NCBI RefSeq assembly: GCF_049800915.1 | Contig: NZ_JBNAFY010000004.1 | Location: 248,001-312,000 of the forward strand | Origin: Amaricoccus macauensis_A | Lineage (GTDB): Bacteria > Pseudomonadota > Alphaproteobacteria > Rhodobacterales > Rhodobacteraceae | Direction of reading: 5' to 3' | Length of the DNA: 64,000 nucleotides | In this document: positions 17,238 through 26,637 of the stretch, in pieces | Layout of the letters: every line of letters starts with the position of its first letter | Numbering within the stretch: the stretch's first letter is position 1 | Made by a program: the position numbers and the translations under genes | The notes under the pieces: generated by a model | What the model was told of the DNA's origin: nothing | The model's database searches: none | Seen by the model: only the letters and a program-made list of their open reading frames with translations

Positions 17238-18938
17238 TCAGATGGAGTTCTGAAGTTCATCAGCTACATCTTTCGCGGAGCCGTCTCCTTGCGGCACCGA
17301 TGACAAGGGCACCTCGAACCAGAAACGCGATCCCGCGCCGGGTTCGCTCTCGACCCCGATCCGGCCTTTCATCCTGGAAACAATCTCCTTGCAGATCGCA
17401 AGTCCAAGCCCAGTGCCACCATACCTGCGCGTGACGGCGCTGCCGCCCTGTTCGAAGGGCCGAAAGATTTTATGTGTCATGTTGGCAGGGATGCCCGGCC
17501 CGGTGTCGCACACCTCCACCCTGATCAGATTCCGCTCAATCTCGCTTATTCTGACCTTGACCGTGCCTTCGTCCGTGAACTTGATCGCATTTCCGACAAG
17601 GTTCGTGAGGACTTGCCGCACTCCCTGCCGATATCCCAGCCTGCGCCTTTCAACGCCCGGCTCGACGTTTCCGCGAATGTCGAGCCCCGCCGCCTCCGGC
17701 GCAAACCGTGCCTCATTTACCACCTCTGTCATGAGGTCCTCGATGTCGAAGATCGTATCGGCATCCTTCGGAATCCCCTCTCCGAGCCGGGAAAAATCCA
17801 GAATGCGGTTGATGATGCTCAGCAGGTGCAGGCCCGACCCATGGATCATGTTCACGTTCTGGCGTGTTTCCGGGTCGAGGCGATTGCTGGCCAAAACCAC
17901 CGAGGCCATGCCGATGACACCGTTCAGCGGCGTCCTCAATTCATGGGAGATCGTCGCGATGAATTTGCTCTTTGCTTCATCCGCCGCCACCGCGTGTTCG
18001 GTCATCGCAAGCAGCCGTGCTGTCCGCTCTTCCACGCGTTTTTCAAGTTCGCTTTTGTGCGCCTTGTTCTCAACCAGCGCCGCCAACCTGTCGAGATTCA
18101 CCGAATGAACGAATTGGCAGGCCATGGTCAGTACATTCAGAAACAGGATCGTCACGATGAAATCCGAACCGACGACGGGTTCGGAGTGGGCAACGAGAAG
18201 AAAAAGCGCGGCATGCATGACGAGGAATGTGACCGCAGCACCGTCCAGGCTGCGGGGTAGCATGGCGATCCACAATGCAAGCGGTATGGACAGCAGGATG
18301 GCCAGATGGCTCGGGCTGATCGTCGTGGGCGGAAGATGCAGCAGGAATTCAAGGGCACAGAGCAAAGCGATACCAAGAACCGAGATGCCCAACGTCGGGC
18401 GCAGATTGTCCCGAACTTTTGGGAACTCGCGATAGTTTAGCAGGACCGCCGAAACGGTTAGAACACCAAGCAATTCACTGAGAAACACGAACCCTGCCAA
18501 CGGCAGCGAATGAAAGTCTGTCGCAATCAGGCCGATTGCCTGGGCAGCGACACTCCCAGCCGCGACCAACAACGCAAAAAACCATGCGCCGCATACGAAT
18601 ACCTGCCATTCTCCCGTCTTGGTGCCTGGGCGGCGACGACGCGCGGCTTTCCTCATGACATTCGCGCCGCCATATGCCGCTAGCCCGTGCAGGGCCGTGT
18701 TTGTCATCGTCGCCCCAAGAGAAAGACCCCCAAGTATATCGCCAAGAGCGTAGCCCAGAATGATCGCAGGAACCGCTGCCCCGCGCATCAGCAGCACCGC
18801 GCACAGCGCTACGCCGGAGGCTGGCGCAACGCCAATTAATACGCCGTGACCGAAGGCAAGTTCGCGGGAAACGGCAAGCATGAGCGAGATGGAGATCGCT
18901 ACAAGCGCGAGGCGGCCGAATGTATTTCTTTCAAGCAT
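17238..18938 (-). CDS. Sensor histidine kinase with MASE1-like membrane domain
   Basis: I start at the ATG at 18938 (GGGAAG-type site upstream), giving 566 residues. The N-terminal ~280 residues form about eight membrane helices resembling the MASE1 sensor domain. A coiled-coil linker (KSELEKRVEERTARLL) leads to HisKA with the phosphorylated His332 in ISHELRTPLNGV, then a HATPase with NLVGNAIKF (N box), DTGPGIP (G1) and GGTGLGLAICKEIV (G2). There is no receiver domain and no response regulator gene beside it, so the partner is elsewhere. The signal is unknown. Confidence 0.9.
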   Translation of the reverse strand: MLERNTFGRLALVAISISLMLAVSRELAFGHGVLIGVAPASGVALCAVLLMRGAAVPAIILGYALGDILGGLSLGATMTNTALHGLAAYGGANVMRKAARRRRPGTKTGEWQVFVCGAWFFALLVAAGSVAAQAIGLIATDFHSLPLAGFVFLSELLGVLTVSAVLLNYREFPKVRDNLRPTLGISVLGIALLCALEFLLHLPPTTISPSHLAILLSIPLALWIAMLPRSLDGAAVTFLVMHAALFLLVAHSEPVVGSDFIVTILFLNVLTMACQFVHSVNLDRLAALVENKAHKSELEKRVEERTARLLAMTEHAVAADEAKSKFIATISHELRTPLNGVIGMASVVLASNRLDPETRQNVNMIHGSGLHLLSIINRILDFSRLGEGIPKDADTIFDIEDLMTEVVNEARFAPEAAGLDIRGNVEPGVERRRLGYRQGVRQVLTNLVGNAIKFTDEGTVKVRISEIERNLIRVEVCDTGPGIPANMTHKIFRPFEQGGSAVTRRYGGTGLGLAICKEIVSRMKGRIGVESEPGAGSRFWFEVPLSSVPQGDGSAKDVADELQNSI

Positions 18939-19100
18939 CGCTTCCCACCCCTTCCCATGAATGGGTCGGTTGACCTCAGGCAAGCGATACAGCAAGCAAC
19001 GAAAAACCTAATGCCACCCAAAATGCAGGTTACCACAGTCCATCGAACCAACAGAAAGCATTATTTCAAACACTGACACATTAAAGCCGCAAAGAGAAAA

Positions 19101-21317
19101 TTAGAAAAAGCTCTGCGGATCTATATCTACGACTAAATTCATGTTCGAAGGTAGCGGGACTGTTGCCAGCCAATTTGCGATAGAATCCTGAAGCGGCATT
19201 CCCTTTGGCGCCTTGACGAGAAACCGAATGCGATGCCGTCCCTTCACCCGCGCCACCGGGGCGGGTGCGGGCCCGAAAAGGTCGACACCGGCATCGCGTA
19301 GCAACTCGCCCGTCCTGCCGAGTTCGCGCGCGATGCCCCAGGTCCGTGCCTCGTCATTCCCGGTCAGGATAATGCCCGCCAGCCGGCCATAGGGCGGCAT
19401 TCCCGCCTGCCTGCGTCCTTCCGCTTCTGCCCGCCAAAACGCTTCGTCATCCCCCGCCAGGATGGCCTTCAGCGCGGGATGCTCTGGCATGTAGGTCTGC
19501 ACAAGCGCGACACCCGGCTTCTCGGCCCGTCCCGCCCTGCCCGCCACCTGCCGGATAAGCTGAAATGTCTTCTCGGCTGCCCTCAGATCCCCCCCCTGAA
19601 GCCCGAGATCCGCGTCGATGACGCCCACCAAACTCAGAAGCGGAAAGTTGTGCCCCTTTGAGACGATCTGCGTTCCTATCACGAGGTCAGCAGCACCTGC
19701 GGCAATCGCGTCGATCCGCGCCTTCAAGGCACGCGGACTGTCGGCCAAGTCCGAAGAAAGGATCGCGGTGCGTGCGTCGGGCCAAAGCGATGCCGCCTCT
19801 TCCGCCAACCGCTCGACCCCCGGACCGATGGCGTGCATGCGCCCCTCGGTACCACAGGCGGGGCATTCCGTTGGAACGGGCTTGGTCGCGCCGCACTGAT
19901 GGCAGACAAGGCGCTTGCGAAACCGGTGCTCGACCATGCGTGCGTCGCAGTTCTCGCATCCCACCTGGTGGCCACAGGCACGACAGATCGTTAGCGGTGC
20001 ATAGCCACGTCGGTTGAGGAACAGAAGCGCCTGCTCCCCGGCCGCGATCCGCTCCGTCACCGCCGTTTCGAGCGGGGCGGAAATCCAGCGGCCCTGCTCC
20101 GGCGGATCTGCACGAAGGTCCACGGCCTCCATGTCCGGTAGCCGCGCCGTGCCGAACCGTTCGGCGAGATCGATCCGCGCGTATTTGCCCGCATCGGAAT
20201 TGGCCCAGCTCTCGAGGCTCGGCGTCGCGGTCGCAAGTACCACGGCTGCCTGCTCGATGGACGCCCGCAGGACCGCCATGTCGCGCGCGTGATAGCGCGC
20301 GCCGTCCTCCTGCTTGTAGGAGCCGTCATGCTCCTCATCGACAACGATCAGCCCCAACTCCCTGAACGGCAGAAAGAGTGCCGAACGCGCGCCCACCACA
20401 AGGCGCGCATCCCCCGAGGCGACCGCATGCCAAGCCCGCCGACGCGCCGCCTGCGTCACACCCGAATGCCACTCGGCGGGGCGTGCACCGAACCGCGCCT
20501 CGACACGGTCGAGAAACTCAACGGACAATGCGATTTCGGGCAATAGCACGAGCGCCTGCCGTCCGGCGCGCAGTGCCTCCGCCACAGCTTCGAGATAGAC
20601 CTCCGTCTTGCCCGACCCGGTCACGCCCTTGAGCAGTGTGGTCTCGTAGGTCCCGGAAGCAACGCTCGCACAGAGCCGCTCCGCCGCCCGGCGCTGGTCG
20701 TCGGAAAGTGAGCGGCCCCGACCATCCGGGTCAAGCCGATCGAAGGGCCTGTCGCGCGGTGCGTCACTGCGAACGAGCACACCTTGCGCCTCCAGCCCCT
20801 TGACGACACTCGAGGAAACCCCCGCGAGATGACAGAGCTCCATTGGCGCGAACCCCAGATTGCCGAACTCGACAAAGGTCGCGAGCACCCTCTCACGGGC
20901 ATCTGTTCTCCGGTCAGGCACCTGCCCAGACCAAGTAAGCACCGCACGCGCACCGGGAGGATCGGAAAGCGCTGGCACTCGTGTCGCGAGTCGCAGCATA
21001 TGTGTCAGGGGCGTCATCGTGTAAGCGGCTGCGCGTTCGAGAAACTCACGCATCGCAGGCTGCATCGGAGCGAGATCGAGTTTGCGCGACACCGCCCTCA
21101 GCTTCTCGGACGGAAAATCACCTTGCCCCGGGCCCCAGACACACCCCAACACCTGCCGAGGCCCCAAGGGGGCTTCCACGAAGTCGCCGGTCGCAAGACC
21201 GCCCTCCGGTGCCTTGTAATCAAGCATCCGGTCGAGACCTTCGGCCGTAAGCACGCAAACCGTTGCACCGGTCGCGAATTCGGCCTGTCCCGCATCGCCT
21301 GAGACGCTGTCGTTCAC
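19101..21317 (-). CDS. priA: Primosomal protein N' (replication restart helicase)
   Basis: PriA binds stalled forks and reloads the replisome. The protein has an N-terminal DNA-binding region, helicase motif I KGVTGSGKTEVYLEA, DEEH box IVVDEEHDGSYK, and the PriA-specific zinc-binding Cys set CRACGHQVGCENC ... CHQCG ... CPACG (eight Cys). I prefer the GTG at 21317 (738 residues, normal length); the frame runs 47 codons further, but PriA proteins usually start just before the VCVLTAEGLDRMLDYKAPE strand. Divergent from the DUF484-xerC pair. Confidence 0.93.
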   Translation of the reverse strand: MNDSVSGDAGQAEFATGATVCVLTAEGLDRMLDYKAPEGGLATGDFVEAPLGPRQVLGCVWGPGQGDFPSEKLRAVSRKLDLAPMQPAMREFLERAAAYTMTPLTHMLRLATRVPALSDPPGARAVLTWSGQVPDRRTDARERVLATFVEFGNLGFAPMELCHLAGVSSSVVKGLEAQGVLVRSDAPRDRPFDRLDPDGRGRSLSDDQRRAAERLCASVASGTYETTLLKGVTGSGKTEVYLEAVAEALRAGRQALVLLPEIALSVEFLDRVEARFGARPAEWHSGVTQAARRRAWHAVASGDARLVVGARSALFLPFRELGLIVVDEEHDGSYKQEDGARYHARDMAVLRASIEQAAVVLATATPSLESWANSDAGKYARIDLAERFGTARLPDMEAVDLRADPPEQGRWISAPLETAVTERIAAGEQALLFLNRRGYAPLTICRACGHQVGCENCDARMVEHRFRKRLVCHQCGATKPVPTECPACGTEGRMHAIGPGVERLAEEAASLWPDARTAILSSDLADSPRALKARIDAIAAGAADLVIGTQIVSKGHNFPLLSLVGVIDADLGLQGGDLRAAEKTFQLIRQVAGRAGRAEKPGVALVQTYMPEHPALKAILAGDDEAFWRAEAEGRRQAGMPPYGRLAGIILTGNDEARTWGIARELGRTGELLRDAGVDLFGPAPAPVARVKGRHRIRFLVKAPKGMPLQDSIANWLATVPLPSNMNLVVDIDPQSFF

Positions 21318-21490
21318 CCTGGCTGCCCTTCCGGTCTCTTGCTCGCCCGCTCTGGAAATCTCATCGCTGAAATCTCCGCCAAGGTCGAGGGCCAGCGCGG
21401 CCACCCATCCCTTGACGGATCGCGACCTTGCGGGTTTCTTGGAGAGAGGAGCGGCCACTGGCCGGAAGATCTGACAACAGGATCCAGCGC

Positions 21491-22210
21491 GTGCAGATGA
21501 CCGAAGACGCGGCAGCAGCCGACCTCAAGGAACGCATTCTCGACCACCCCGGCGTAATTCTCGACGACCCCAACCTGATGCGTGCGCTCCTTGCGGCGGA
21601 GCGAACGGCAGCGGGGCGCAATGTCGTAGATCTTCGCGGCGTGCTCGTGGAGCGCTTGGAGGAACGCATCGAGCAGCTGGAAGACACTCACCGCGAAGTT
21701 CTTGCAGCGGCATATGAAAATGTCGCGGGCACCAACCAGATCCACCGCGCATGCCTCGAACTGCTCGACGCGCCCGATTTTGCCGTGTTTCTCGATACCA
21801 TGGTTGAAGGTCTACCGAGAATGCTTTCGATTGATATCGTGCGGCTCGGCCTCGAGGCGCCGGGCGTGGAAGCTGGCTCCGGGCTTGGACCCGAAGGCAA
21901 GCTCAAGGGTGCCGTGATCGCGCTTCCTGAAGGCGGGGTCGACACATACATCACCCATGGTCGCGGACTCGGCCCGCGTCAGGTCACGCTGCGCCAACTC
22001 GCCAAGGCATCACCCGATATCTACGGGGCCGAAGCGAGCGAGATCCGCAGCGAGACTGTTCTCCGACTGGATCTGGGTGAAGCTCGGCGTCGGGGGCTGC
22101 TGGTCTTCGGATCGAGATCCGAAGGGCGCTTTCATCCCGAACAGGGCACAGATCTGCTGGCATTCTTTTCCGGCGTGTTCGAACGCGCCCTCCGTCGCTG
22201 GATCTCGTGA
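21491..22210 (+). CDS. DUF484 family protein
   Basis: About 239 residues, soluble. The N-terminal helix (LKERILDHPGVILDDPNLMRALL) and the coiled coil VLVERLEERIEQLEDTHREV lead into a GAF-like DUF484 domain with VLRLDLGEARRRGLLVFGSR and FHPEQGTDLLAFF. DUF484 genes are commonly next to xerC, as here, but the molecular role is unknown. Start: GTG 21491 (AGGA about 8 nt upstream) or ATG 21497. The stop overlaps the xerC GTG (GTGA). Confidence 0.9.
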   Translation: MQMTEDAAAADLKERILDHPGVILDDPNLMRALLAAERTAAGRNVVDLRGVLVERLEERIEQLEDTHREVLAAAYENVAGTNQIHRACLELLDAPDFAVFLDTMVEGLPRMLSIDIVRLGLEAPGVEAGSGLGPEGKLKGAVIALPEGGVDTYITHGRGLGPRQVTLRQLAKASPDIYGAEASEIRSETVLRLDLGEARRRGLLVFGSRSEGRFHPEQGTDLLAFFSGVFERALRRWIS

Positions 22211-23151
22211 CACCCGGCCTCCTCTCAGAAGGTGCGGACGCACTGCTTTGCGAATGGCTGACGCAACTCGGCGCAGTGAGAGGACTGAGCCCGAAGACGG
22301 TCGAGGCCTACCGCCGAGATGTGGCGGGCTACATCGGCTTCCTTGCGTTGCATTGGGGCGAAGGCGCGGGGGCTGCCCGCATCGCTCAGGTCAGCACGAG
22401 CGACGTGCGCGCCTGGATGGCCCATGAGCGAAGCCGGGGGCTGTCCTCGCGGTCGATTGCAAGGTCGCTCTCGGCGGTCAAAAGCTTCCACGCCTGGCTT
22501 GCGGAGGCGAGAGGCCACACCGCCCCGGCAATCACCGCAACGCGCGGTCCACGCGTCAAACAGCGCCTGCCACGCCCGGTTACGGCCGATGCCGCACGGA
22601 ACCTCATCAGCACCGTCGAACTCCAGAGCAGCGAACCCTGGATTGCTGCGCGCGATCTGGCCGTCGTCACCCTGCTCTATGGCTGCGGATTGCGCATATC
22701 GGAAGCGCTGAGCCTCAAGCAATCGGACGCCCCGCTGCCCGACACCCTCAAGATCCGCGGCAAGGGCGGCGTCGAGCGCATGGTCCCGGTTCTGCCGGTC
22801 GCCCGGCGCGCCGTTGAAGACTACCGCGCCCTTTGCCCGCACGACCCCGGATCCGCCGGCCCGCTCTTTCTCGGCGCGCGCGGCCGAACCCTCAATCCAA
22901 GGCTCGTGCAGAAGGCCATGCAGGCGGCTCGCCTCCAACTCGGTTTGCCCGCCACCGCGACCCCCCATGCACTGCGACACTCCTTCGCCACCCACCTTCT
23001 CGAAGCAGGTGGCGATCTTCGTTCGATTCAGGAGCTTCTGGGACATGCATCGCTCGCCACGACCCAGGTCTATACCGGGGTCGATCAGGTCCGACTCATG
23101 GAAGCCTACGCCGCAGCTCATCCGCAAGCCCGGGACAAGGGTCAGGGATAG
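22207..23151 (+). CDS. xerC: Tyrosine recombinase XerC
   Basis: XerC acts with XerD at dif to resolve chromosome dimers. The 314-residue protein has an N-terminal SAM-like core-binding domain (about 10-105) and the catalytic set Arg163 (GCGLRISEA), Lys186 (RGKGG), His254-x-x-Arg257 (HALRHSF), His280 (LLGHASL) and Tyr289 (TTQVYTGVD). It starts at a GTG overlapping the DUF484 stop. This is the host housekeeping form; an integrase of an island is unlikely despite the tRNA-Leu 83 nt downstream, because the DUF484 coupling is the normal chromosomal arrangement. Confidence 0.93.
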   Translation: MTPGLLSEGADALLCEWLTQLGAVRGLSPKTVEAYRRDVAGYIGFLALHWGEGAGAARIAQVSTSDVRAWMAHERSRGLSSRSIARSLSAVKSFHAWLAEARGHTAPAITATRGPRVKQRLPRPVTADAARNLISTVELQSSEPWIAARDLAVVTLLYGCGLRISEALSLKQSDAPLPDTLKIRGKGGVERMVPVLPVARRAVEDYRALCPHDPGSAGPLFLGARGRTLNPRLVQKAMQAARLQLGLPATATPHALRHSFATHLLEAGGDLRSIQELLGHASLATTQVYTGVDQVRLMEAYAAAHPQARDKGQG

Positions 23152-23234
23152 CGGAAGCCATAACAGCATGCGGAAGGCTGCTTGAGGCCACCCGCAGACA
23201 TCGCTATGAAGTCTTGGAAAATGACCGTCCGAAA

Positions 23235-23318
23235 CCCCGCGTGGTGGAATCGGTAGACACGGCAGATTCAAAATCTGCTTCCCTTACGGGAGTGCCCGTT
23301 CAAGTCGGGCCGCGGGGA
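23235..23318 (+). tRNA. tRNA-Leu (anticodon CAA)
   Basis: The acceptor stem CCCCGCG (23235-23241) pairs with CGCGGGG (23311-23317), discriminator A at 23318. The anticodon stem GCAGA/TCTGC encloses the loop TTCAAAA, giving anticodon CAA for UUG codons. A long variable arm (CTTCCCTTACGGGAGT) is present, as expected of class II tRNA-Leu, followed by the T-arm with GTTCAAGTC. CCA is not encoded. Confidence 0.93.
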
Positions 23319-23548
23319 CGGTCCATTTCCCTTAAGTGGCACCCATGACACCAATTGGTGTGGGATTTCACACTCACTGTTCCGTGAAGATTGCCTAATC
23401 TCTTGCGAAATTCGACTTTGCTGGAGGTACGCAAATTGACTCGACTTGTGTTGAAGACTGTCTTAGCTTCTCACTCTATTAAGGCATTGTTTAAAATTTC
23501 CGGCTCGAATTCGCTCGCCGTTCGTCTTCTCAAGTAGCGGGTATTTGT
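23319..23548. other. Non-coding stretch between tRNA-Leu and acyltransferase
   Basis: No gene seen. The stretch is more AT-rich than its surroundings and contains the palindrome at 23348-23361. Confidence 0.5.
23348..23361. other. Perfect 14-bp palindrome ACACCAATTGGTGT
   Basis: A self-complementary 14-mer 30 nt after the tRNA-Leu, followed by TGTGGGATTTCACA, another short inverted repeat. It could be an operator for the downstream acyltransferase gene or part of a hairpin after the tRNA; nothing decides between these. Confidence 0.45.
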
Positions 23549-25645
23549 ATGCATTACGCAGATGAAGTGCGTACGGCTGTCCAACAACGCAGCGCCGAGG
23601 CGGCAGGTTACCTTCCGGCCATCGACGGTCTACGCGCGGTCAGCATTCTTCTTGTCCTGATCTACCATATCGACAAGGATCTCATACCCGGCGGTTTCAT
23701 CGGGGTAGACGTGTTCTTTGTCGTATCCGGATTTGTGGTTTCGAAATCCGTGGATGGTTTGCAGTTCAAGGGCATCACGGGTTTCCTCGCTTACTTCTAC
23801 CGCAGGCGGATTGTCCGGATTGTACCAGCACTTCTGTTCTTTCTGCTTTTGTTCACAGTCCTGAGCGTTCTCTTCACGCCGATCGCAGGCGGAAGCCGAG
23901 CCACCGACATCATTGGCTTGTCGGCGTTTTTCGGCCTGAGCAATTTCACGCTCTGGCACTTCTCTGGTGACTATTTCGCCAATGGCCCCGCGTTGAACCC
24001 GTTCACCCATACCTGGTCGCTCGGGGTCGAGGAGCAATTCTACCTGCTGTTTCCCACGCTCGCCTTCTTTCTCTTTGCGGTGTCCCGTCCGTCGGTCCGG
24101 ACAGCGAACCGCGCCTTCAGCGTACTCGTCGCTGTGGTGCTGATCTCGCTTCTGCTCGCAGTCATATTGACCCGTCGCGATCCTTCGCTCGCATTTTTCC
24201 TTTTGCCTACCCGGCTCTGGGAATTGGGATGCGGCGTGCTGCTCTACGTAATTCTTTCCCGGAAAGCCGAGGCACCGGGCCCCCCGGGAATCAGCCTGAC
24301 AGGCATTCTGGCGTTGCTGCTCGCGCTCGGTCTCGTCACGCTTGCGGCCTACGGCGCAGATCCAGGTTACTTCCCTTTCCCCTGGGCCCTGCCTGCCGTC
24401 GCATTCGCGCTTCTTGTGCTCACTGCGGTCGTTCTTTGGCCTGAAAGCCCGCTTGTCCGCCTGCTGGCCCTGCCGCCCCTGGTTTATCTCGGGCGTATTT
24501 CCTACTCGCTCTATCTCGCGCATTTTGGCATCGTGGTTCTCTTCCGGTGGACCTATGGCCTGGAGAGCGTCGAAAACCAGATCATGGCAGGCATTCTGAG
24601 CCTGCTACTGGGAATGCTCAGCTATTACCTGATTGAGACGCCTATCCGCCGCAGCCCACGTGTGCGGCGGGTGTCAGATCCGAAAGTCCTGATGCTCGGC
24701 GCGTGCCTGATCGTCGCCTCGACCGCAATTGCAGCCGGAATTTTCCAGTTCCGCCCGCAACTCACTCTGAGCACGACAGGAGATCGCGAGATCTGGGGTC
24801 CGGCGGCCGAAAGCGACAAGTCCTTTGGTGACTGCTTGGTGCGCTATTCCGAAACAGGTTTTCCGGGCGGACAATCCGTCCGCTATACGCCCGAAAGCTG
24901 CGCCGCCCCCGCGAGAACGCACCACATTGCCGTTATTGGCGACAGCCACGCTTGGGCCTACAGCCGCATGCTCCAAGCCGCAGCCGGTGAACTCGGCGCC
25001 GAGGTTCAGGCCTACCGGATGCCGGGTTGCCCCCTCTACAAATTCTGGTGGGACAAGCCCAATCCGGTAACCGGTCGCTGCGCTGCCCAGCGCGAAAGCG
25101 TTCTCATGGATTTCGCGCGCGGGTTCGAGCCTGGCGACATACTCTTCCTGCCCGCGCTCCGCACACCGCGCTACGAGGGCGGCCCGGTCGAACAGGCGCC
25201 TGAAACCTCTGCCATGGATCTCGAGTTTGGCGACGCGGACCGCGCGGAAGCCGAAGCGATCTTCAATGAATTCGCGCCCCTTCTGGATGCCGGCATGCGA
25301 ATTGTCGTCGAAGGCCCCAAGCCCGTCTTCAAGACCCAGGCCTTCCGCTGCGCGGACAGTTTCACCCATACCAACCCAGAATGCGTTCATGGTTTCGAGA
25401 TTCCCCGCAGCGAACTCGAGGCACGCCGGAGCCGAACATTGAAGACGATCGAGTATTTCGCTTCGCTCTCGCCAAACATCTCTATCTGGGATCCTTTCAC
25501 CCTTCTGTGTCCCGGTGAGAACTGTTCGCTCTTTGACGATAACGGCATGCCGCTTTTCTACGACAACGATCACCTGAGCGGATATGCGAACGACCTGCTG
25601 CTGGAACCGTTCGTCGCCCATGTTCGCGAACTTGACACGAGCTGA
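23549..25645 (+). CDS. Acyltransferase-3 family protein with SGNH domain (OafA/YrhL type)
   Basis: Such proteins O-acylate cell-surface polysaccharides. The 698 residues comprise an N-terminal membrane acyltransferase-3 domain (about residues 20-380, ten or more helices) starting with AIDGLRAVSILLVLIYHI, where the His of YHI is likely catalytic, and the typical GFIGVDVFFVVSGF. A linker leads to a periplasmic SGNH-hydrolase-like domain (about 450-690) with block I VIGDSHAW and the C-terminal DNDHLS that contributes Asp and His. Monocistronic in appearance. Close to the sulfotransferase pair, so they may modify the same glycan (inference). Confidence 0.92.
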   Translation: MHYADEVRTAVQQRSAEAAGYLPAIDGLRAVSILLVLIYHIDKDLIPGGFIGVDVFFVVSGFVVSKSVDGLQFKGITGFLAYFYRRRIVRIVPALLFFLLLFTVLSVLFTPIAGGSRATDIIGLSAFFGLSNFTLWHFSGDYFANGPALNPFTHTWSLGVEEQFYLLFPTLAFFLFAVSRPSVRTANRAFSVLVAVVLISLLLAVILTRRDPSLAFFLLPTRLWELGCGVLLYVILSRKAEAPGPPGISLTGILALLLALGLVTLAAYGADPGYFPFPWALPAVAFALLVLTAVVLWPESPLVRLLALPPLVYLGRISYSLYLAHFGIVVLFRWTYGLESVENQIMAGILSLLLGMLSYYLIETPIRRSPRVRRVSDPKVLMLGACLIVASTAIAAGIFQFRPQLTLSTTGDREIWGPAAESDKSFGDCLVRYSETGFPGGQSVRYTPESCAAPARTHHIAVIGDSHAWAYSRMLQAAAGELGAEVQAYRMPGCPLYKFWWDKPNPVTGRCAAQRESVLMDFARGFEPGDILFLPALRTPRYEGGPVEQAPETSAMDLEFGDADRAEAEAIFNEFAPLLDAGMRIVVEGPKPVFKTQAFRCADSFTHTNPECVHGFEIPRSELEARRSRTLKTIEYFASLSPNISIWDPFTLLCPGENCSLFDDNGMPLFYDNDHLSGYANDLLLEPFVAHVRELDTS

Positions 25646-25700
25646 TCGGGCAAGCACGTCCGGAGCCGCACCTTGAGGCTCGAGGAAATCACATCCGGGA

Positions 25701-25719
25701 CGGTCTGAGTGTCAGACCG
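25701..25719. terminator. Hairpin between acyltransferase and sulfotransferase genes
   Basis: CGGTCTGA and TCAGACCG form a perfect 8-bp stem with a GTG loop. The stem includes the stop codon (25712-25714) of the minus-strand sulfotransferase. No T-tract. Likely a convergent-gene terminator. Confidence 0.45.
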
Positions 25720-26617
25720 GTTCGGCCTCCGCATCGTCTGGCTGAGCCAGCCCCGAGACCGTGCTGCAAAGGGCCGCAAGCTGTTCGTTGGAAGCTTCAA
25801 ACCTTGCGTCGATGGCATCGGAAATCTCGTCACGCAGCACCAGCGTCGCACCTTGGCCCTGCAATTCCCAAGTCGTTTCGTCATCCAAGAGGGCGTTGGT
25901 TCGCCGGCCTTTGTGCCGCCTGCGCATCCGGCGATGAATGCGCGCCAGATCAAGCCCGCCCAGCCCCCTGCCGATCTGCGTCAGCGTCCGCCCAGGCCGA
26001 TCCTCAAGTTCCTCCTGTTCGAACAGAATGACGAAATCGGCGCCAAAACGCTCTGCAAAGGCCCGGAAGACGCGCGCATGATCAAGCCACGCAAGCGGCC
26101 CGGTGAGCCGATCGGTCTGAGCAATTCGTGTCAACCGACGGTCGAAATCCTCTTGCGAAAATCCGGGCATATGCCGCGCGGTTTCCGCGTATTGCGCAGC
26201 GAGCCACGTGTCCTGCGCGCGGATCCCGATCAAGACCTTAACCGGGCCAAGGTGCGGCGGCATGGGAGCCGCGAGCGCATGTAACCTCTGGGCAACCTTC
26301 TCCGGTTCGGGACCCTCACCGCGCCAGATACCGCCTGACTGCACGGAGAGGTTCTCGTCGCTTATGACAACCCCGGCCGGCAACTCGCCTTCCTCCATCG
26401 CGTCAAGCCGCGAAAAGGCTCGCGAGGTGATGGCCTGGCGCATGATGCCTGCTGTCAGGCTCGAAGCGCCGACATACTTGCGCAAGGCCGCGCAGACTTT
26501 CTCCTCCTTCGGCCCCATCGTCCGATGGATCAACCGCAGATCGGGAACCTTGCGCAGGATCTTGTGCTGCAAATACGTCGTCCCGGTCTTGGGCAGTCCG
26601 ATGTGGAATGTCAGCAT
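25712..26617 (-). CDS. Sulfotransferase-like protein (paralog 1)
   Basis: The 301-residue cytoplasmic protein opens directly with the PAPS-binding loop HIGLPKTGTTYLQ (residues 5-17), the hallmark of the sulfotransferase fold. A further Arg/Ser-containing strand VLIGIRAQDTWLAAQYAETAR (about 137-157) fits the 3'-phosphate-binding region with its Arg and Ser/Ala positions. The same length and layout as the next gene shows the pair arose by tandem duplication. Acceptor unknown; a surface glycan is a reasonable guess from the acyltransferase neighbour. Confidence 0.82.
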   Translation of the reverse strand: MLTFHIGLPKTGTTYLQHKILRKVPDLRLIHRTMGPKEEKVCAALRKYVGASSLTAGIMRQAITSRAFSRLDAMEEGELPAGVVISDENLSVQSGGIWRGEGPEPEKVAQRLHALAAPMPPHLGPVKVLIGIRAQDTWLAAQYAETARHMPGFSQEDFDRRLTRIAQTDRLTGPLAWLDHARVFRAFAERFGADFVILFEQEELEDRPGRTLTQIGRGLGGLDLARIHRRMRRRHKGRRTNALLDDETTWELQGQGATLVLRDEISDAIDARFEASNEQLAALCSTVSGLAQPDDAEAEPV

Positions 26618-26637
26618 GGGAGGGTCCTTCGCGCAAC

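Noticed and set aside
22207..23318. xerC beside tRNA-Leu as an integrative island
   Set aside because: XerC is coupled to DUF484, the usual housekeeping arrangement, and no island cargo, second att copy or excisionase gene is present.
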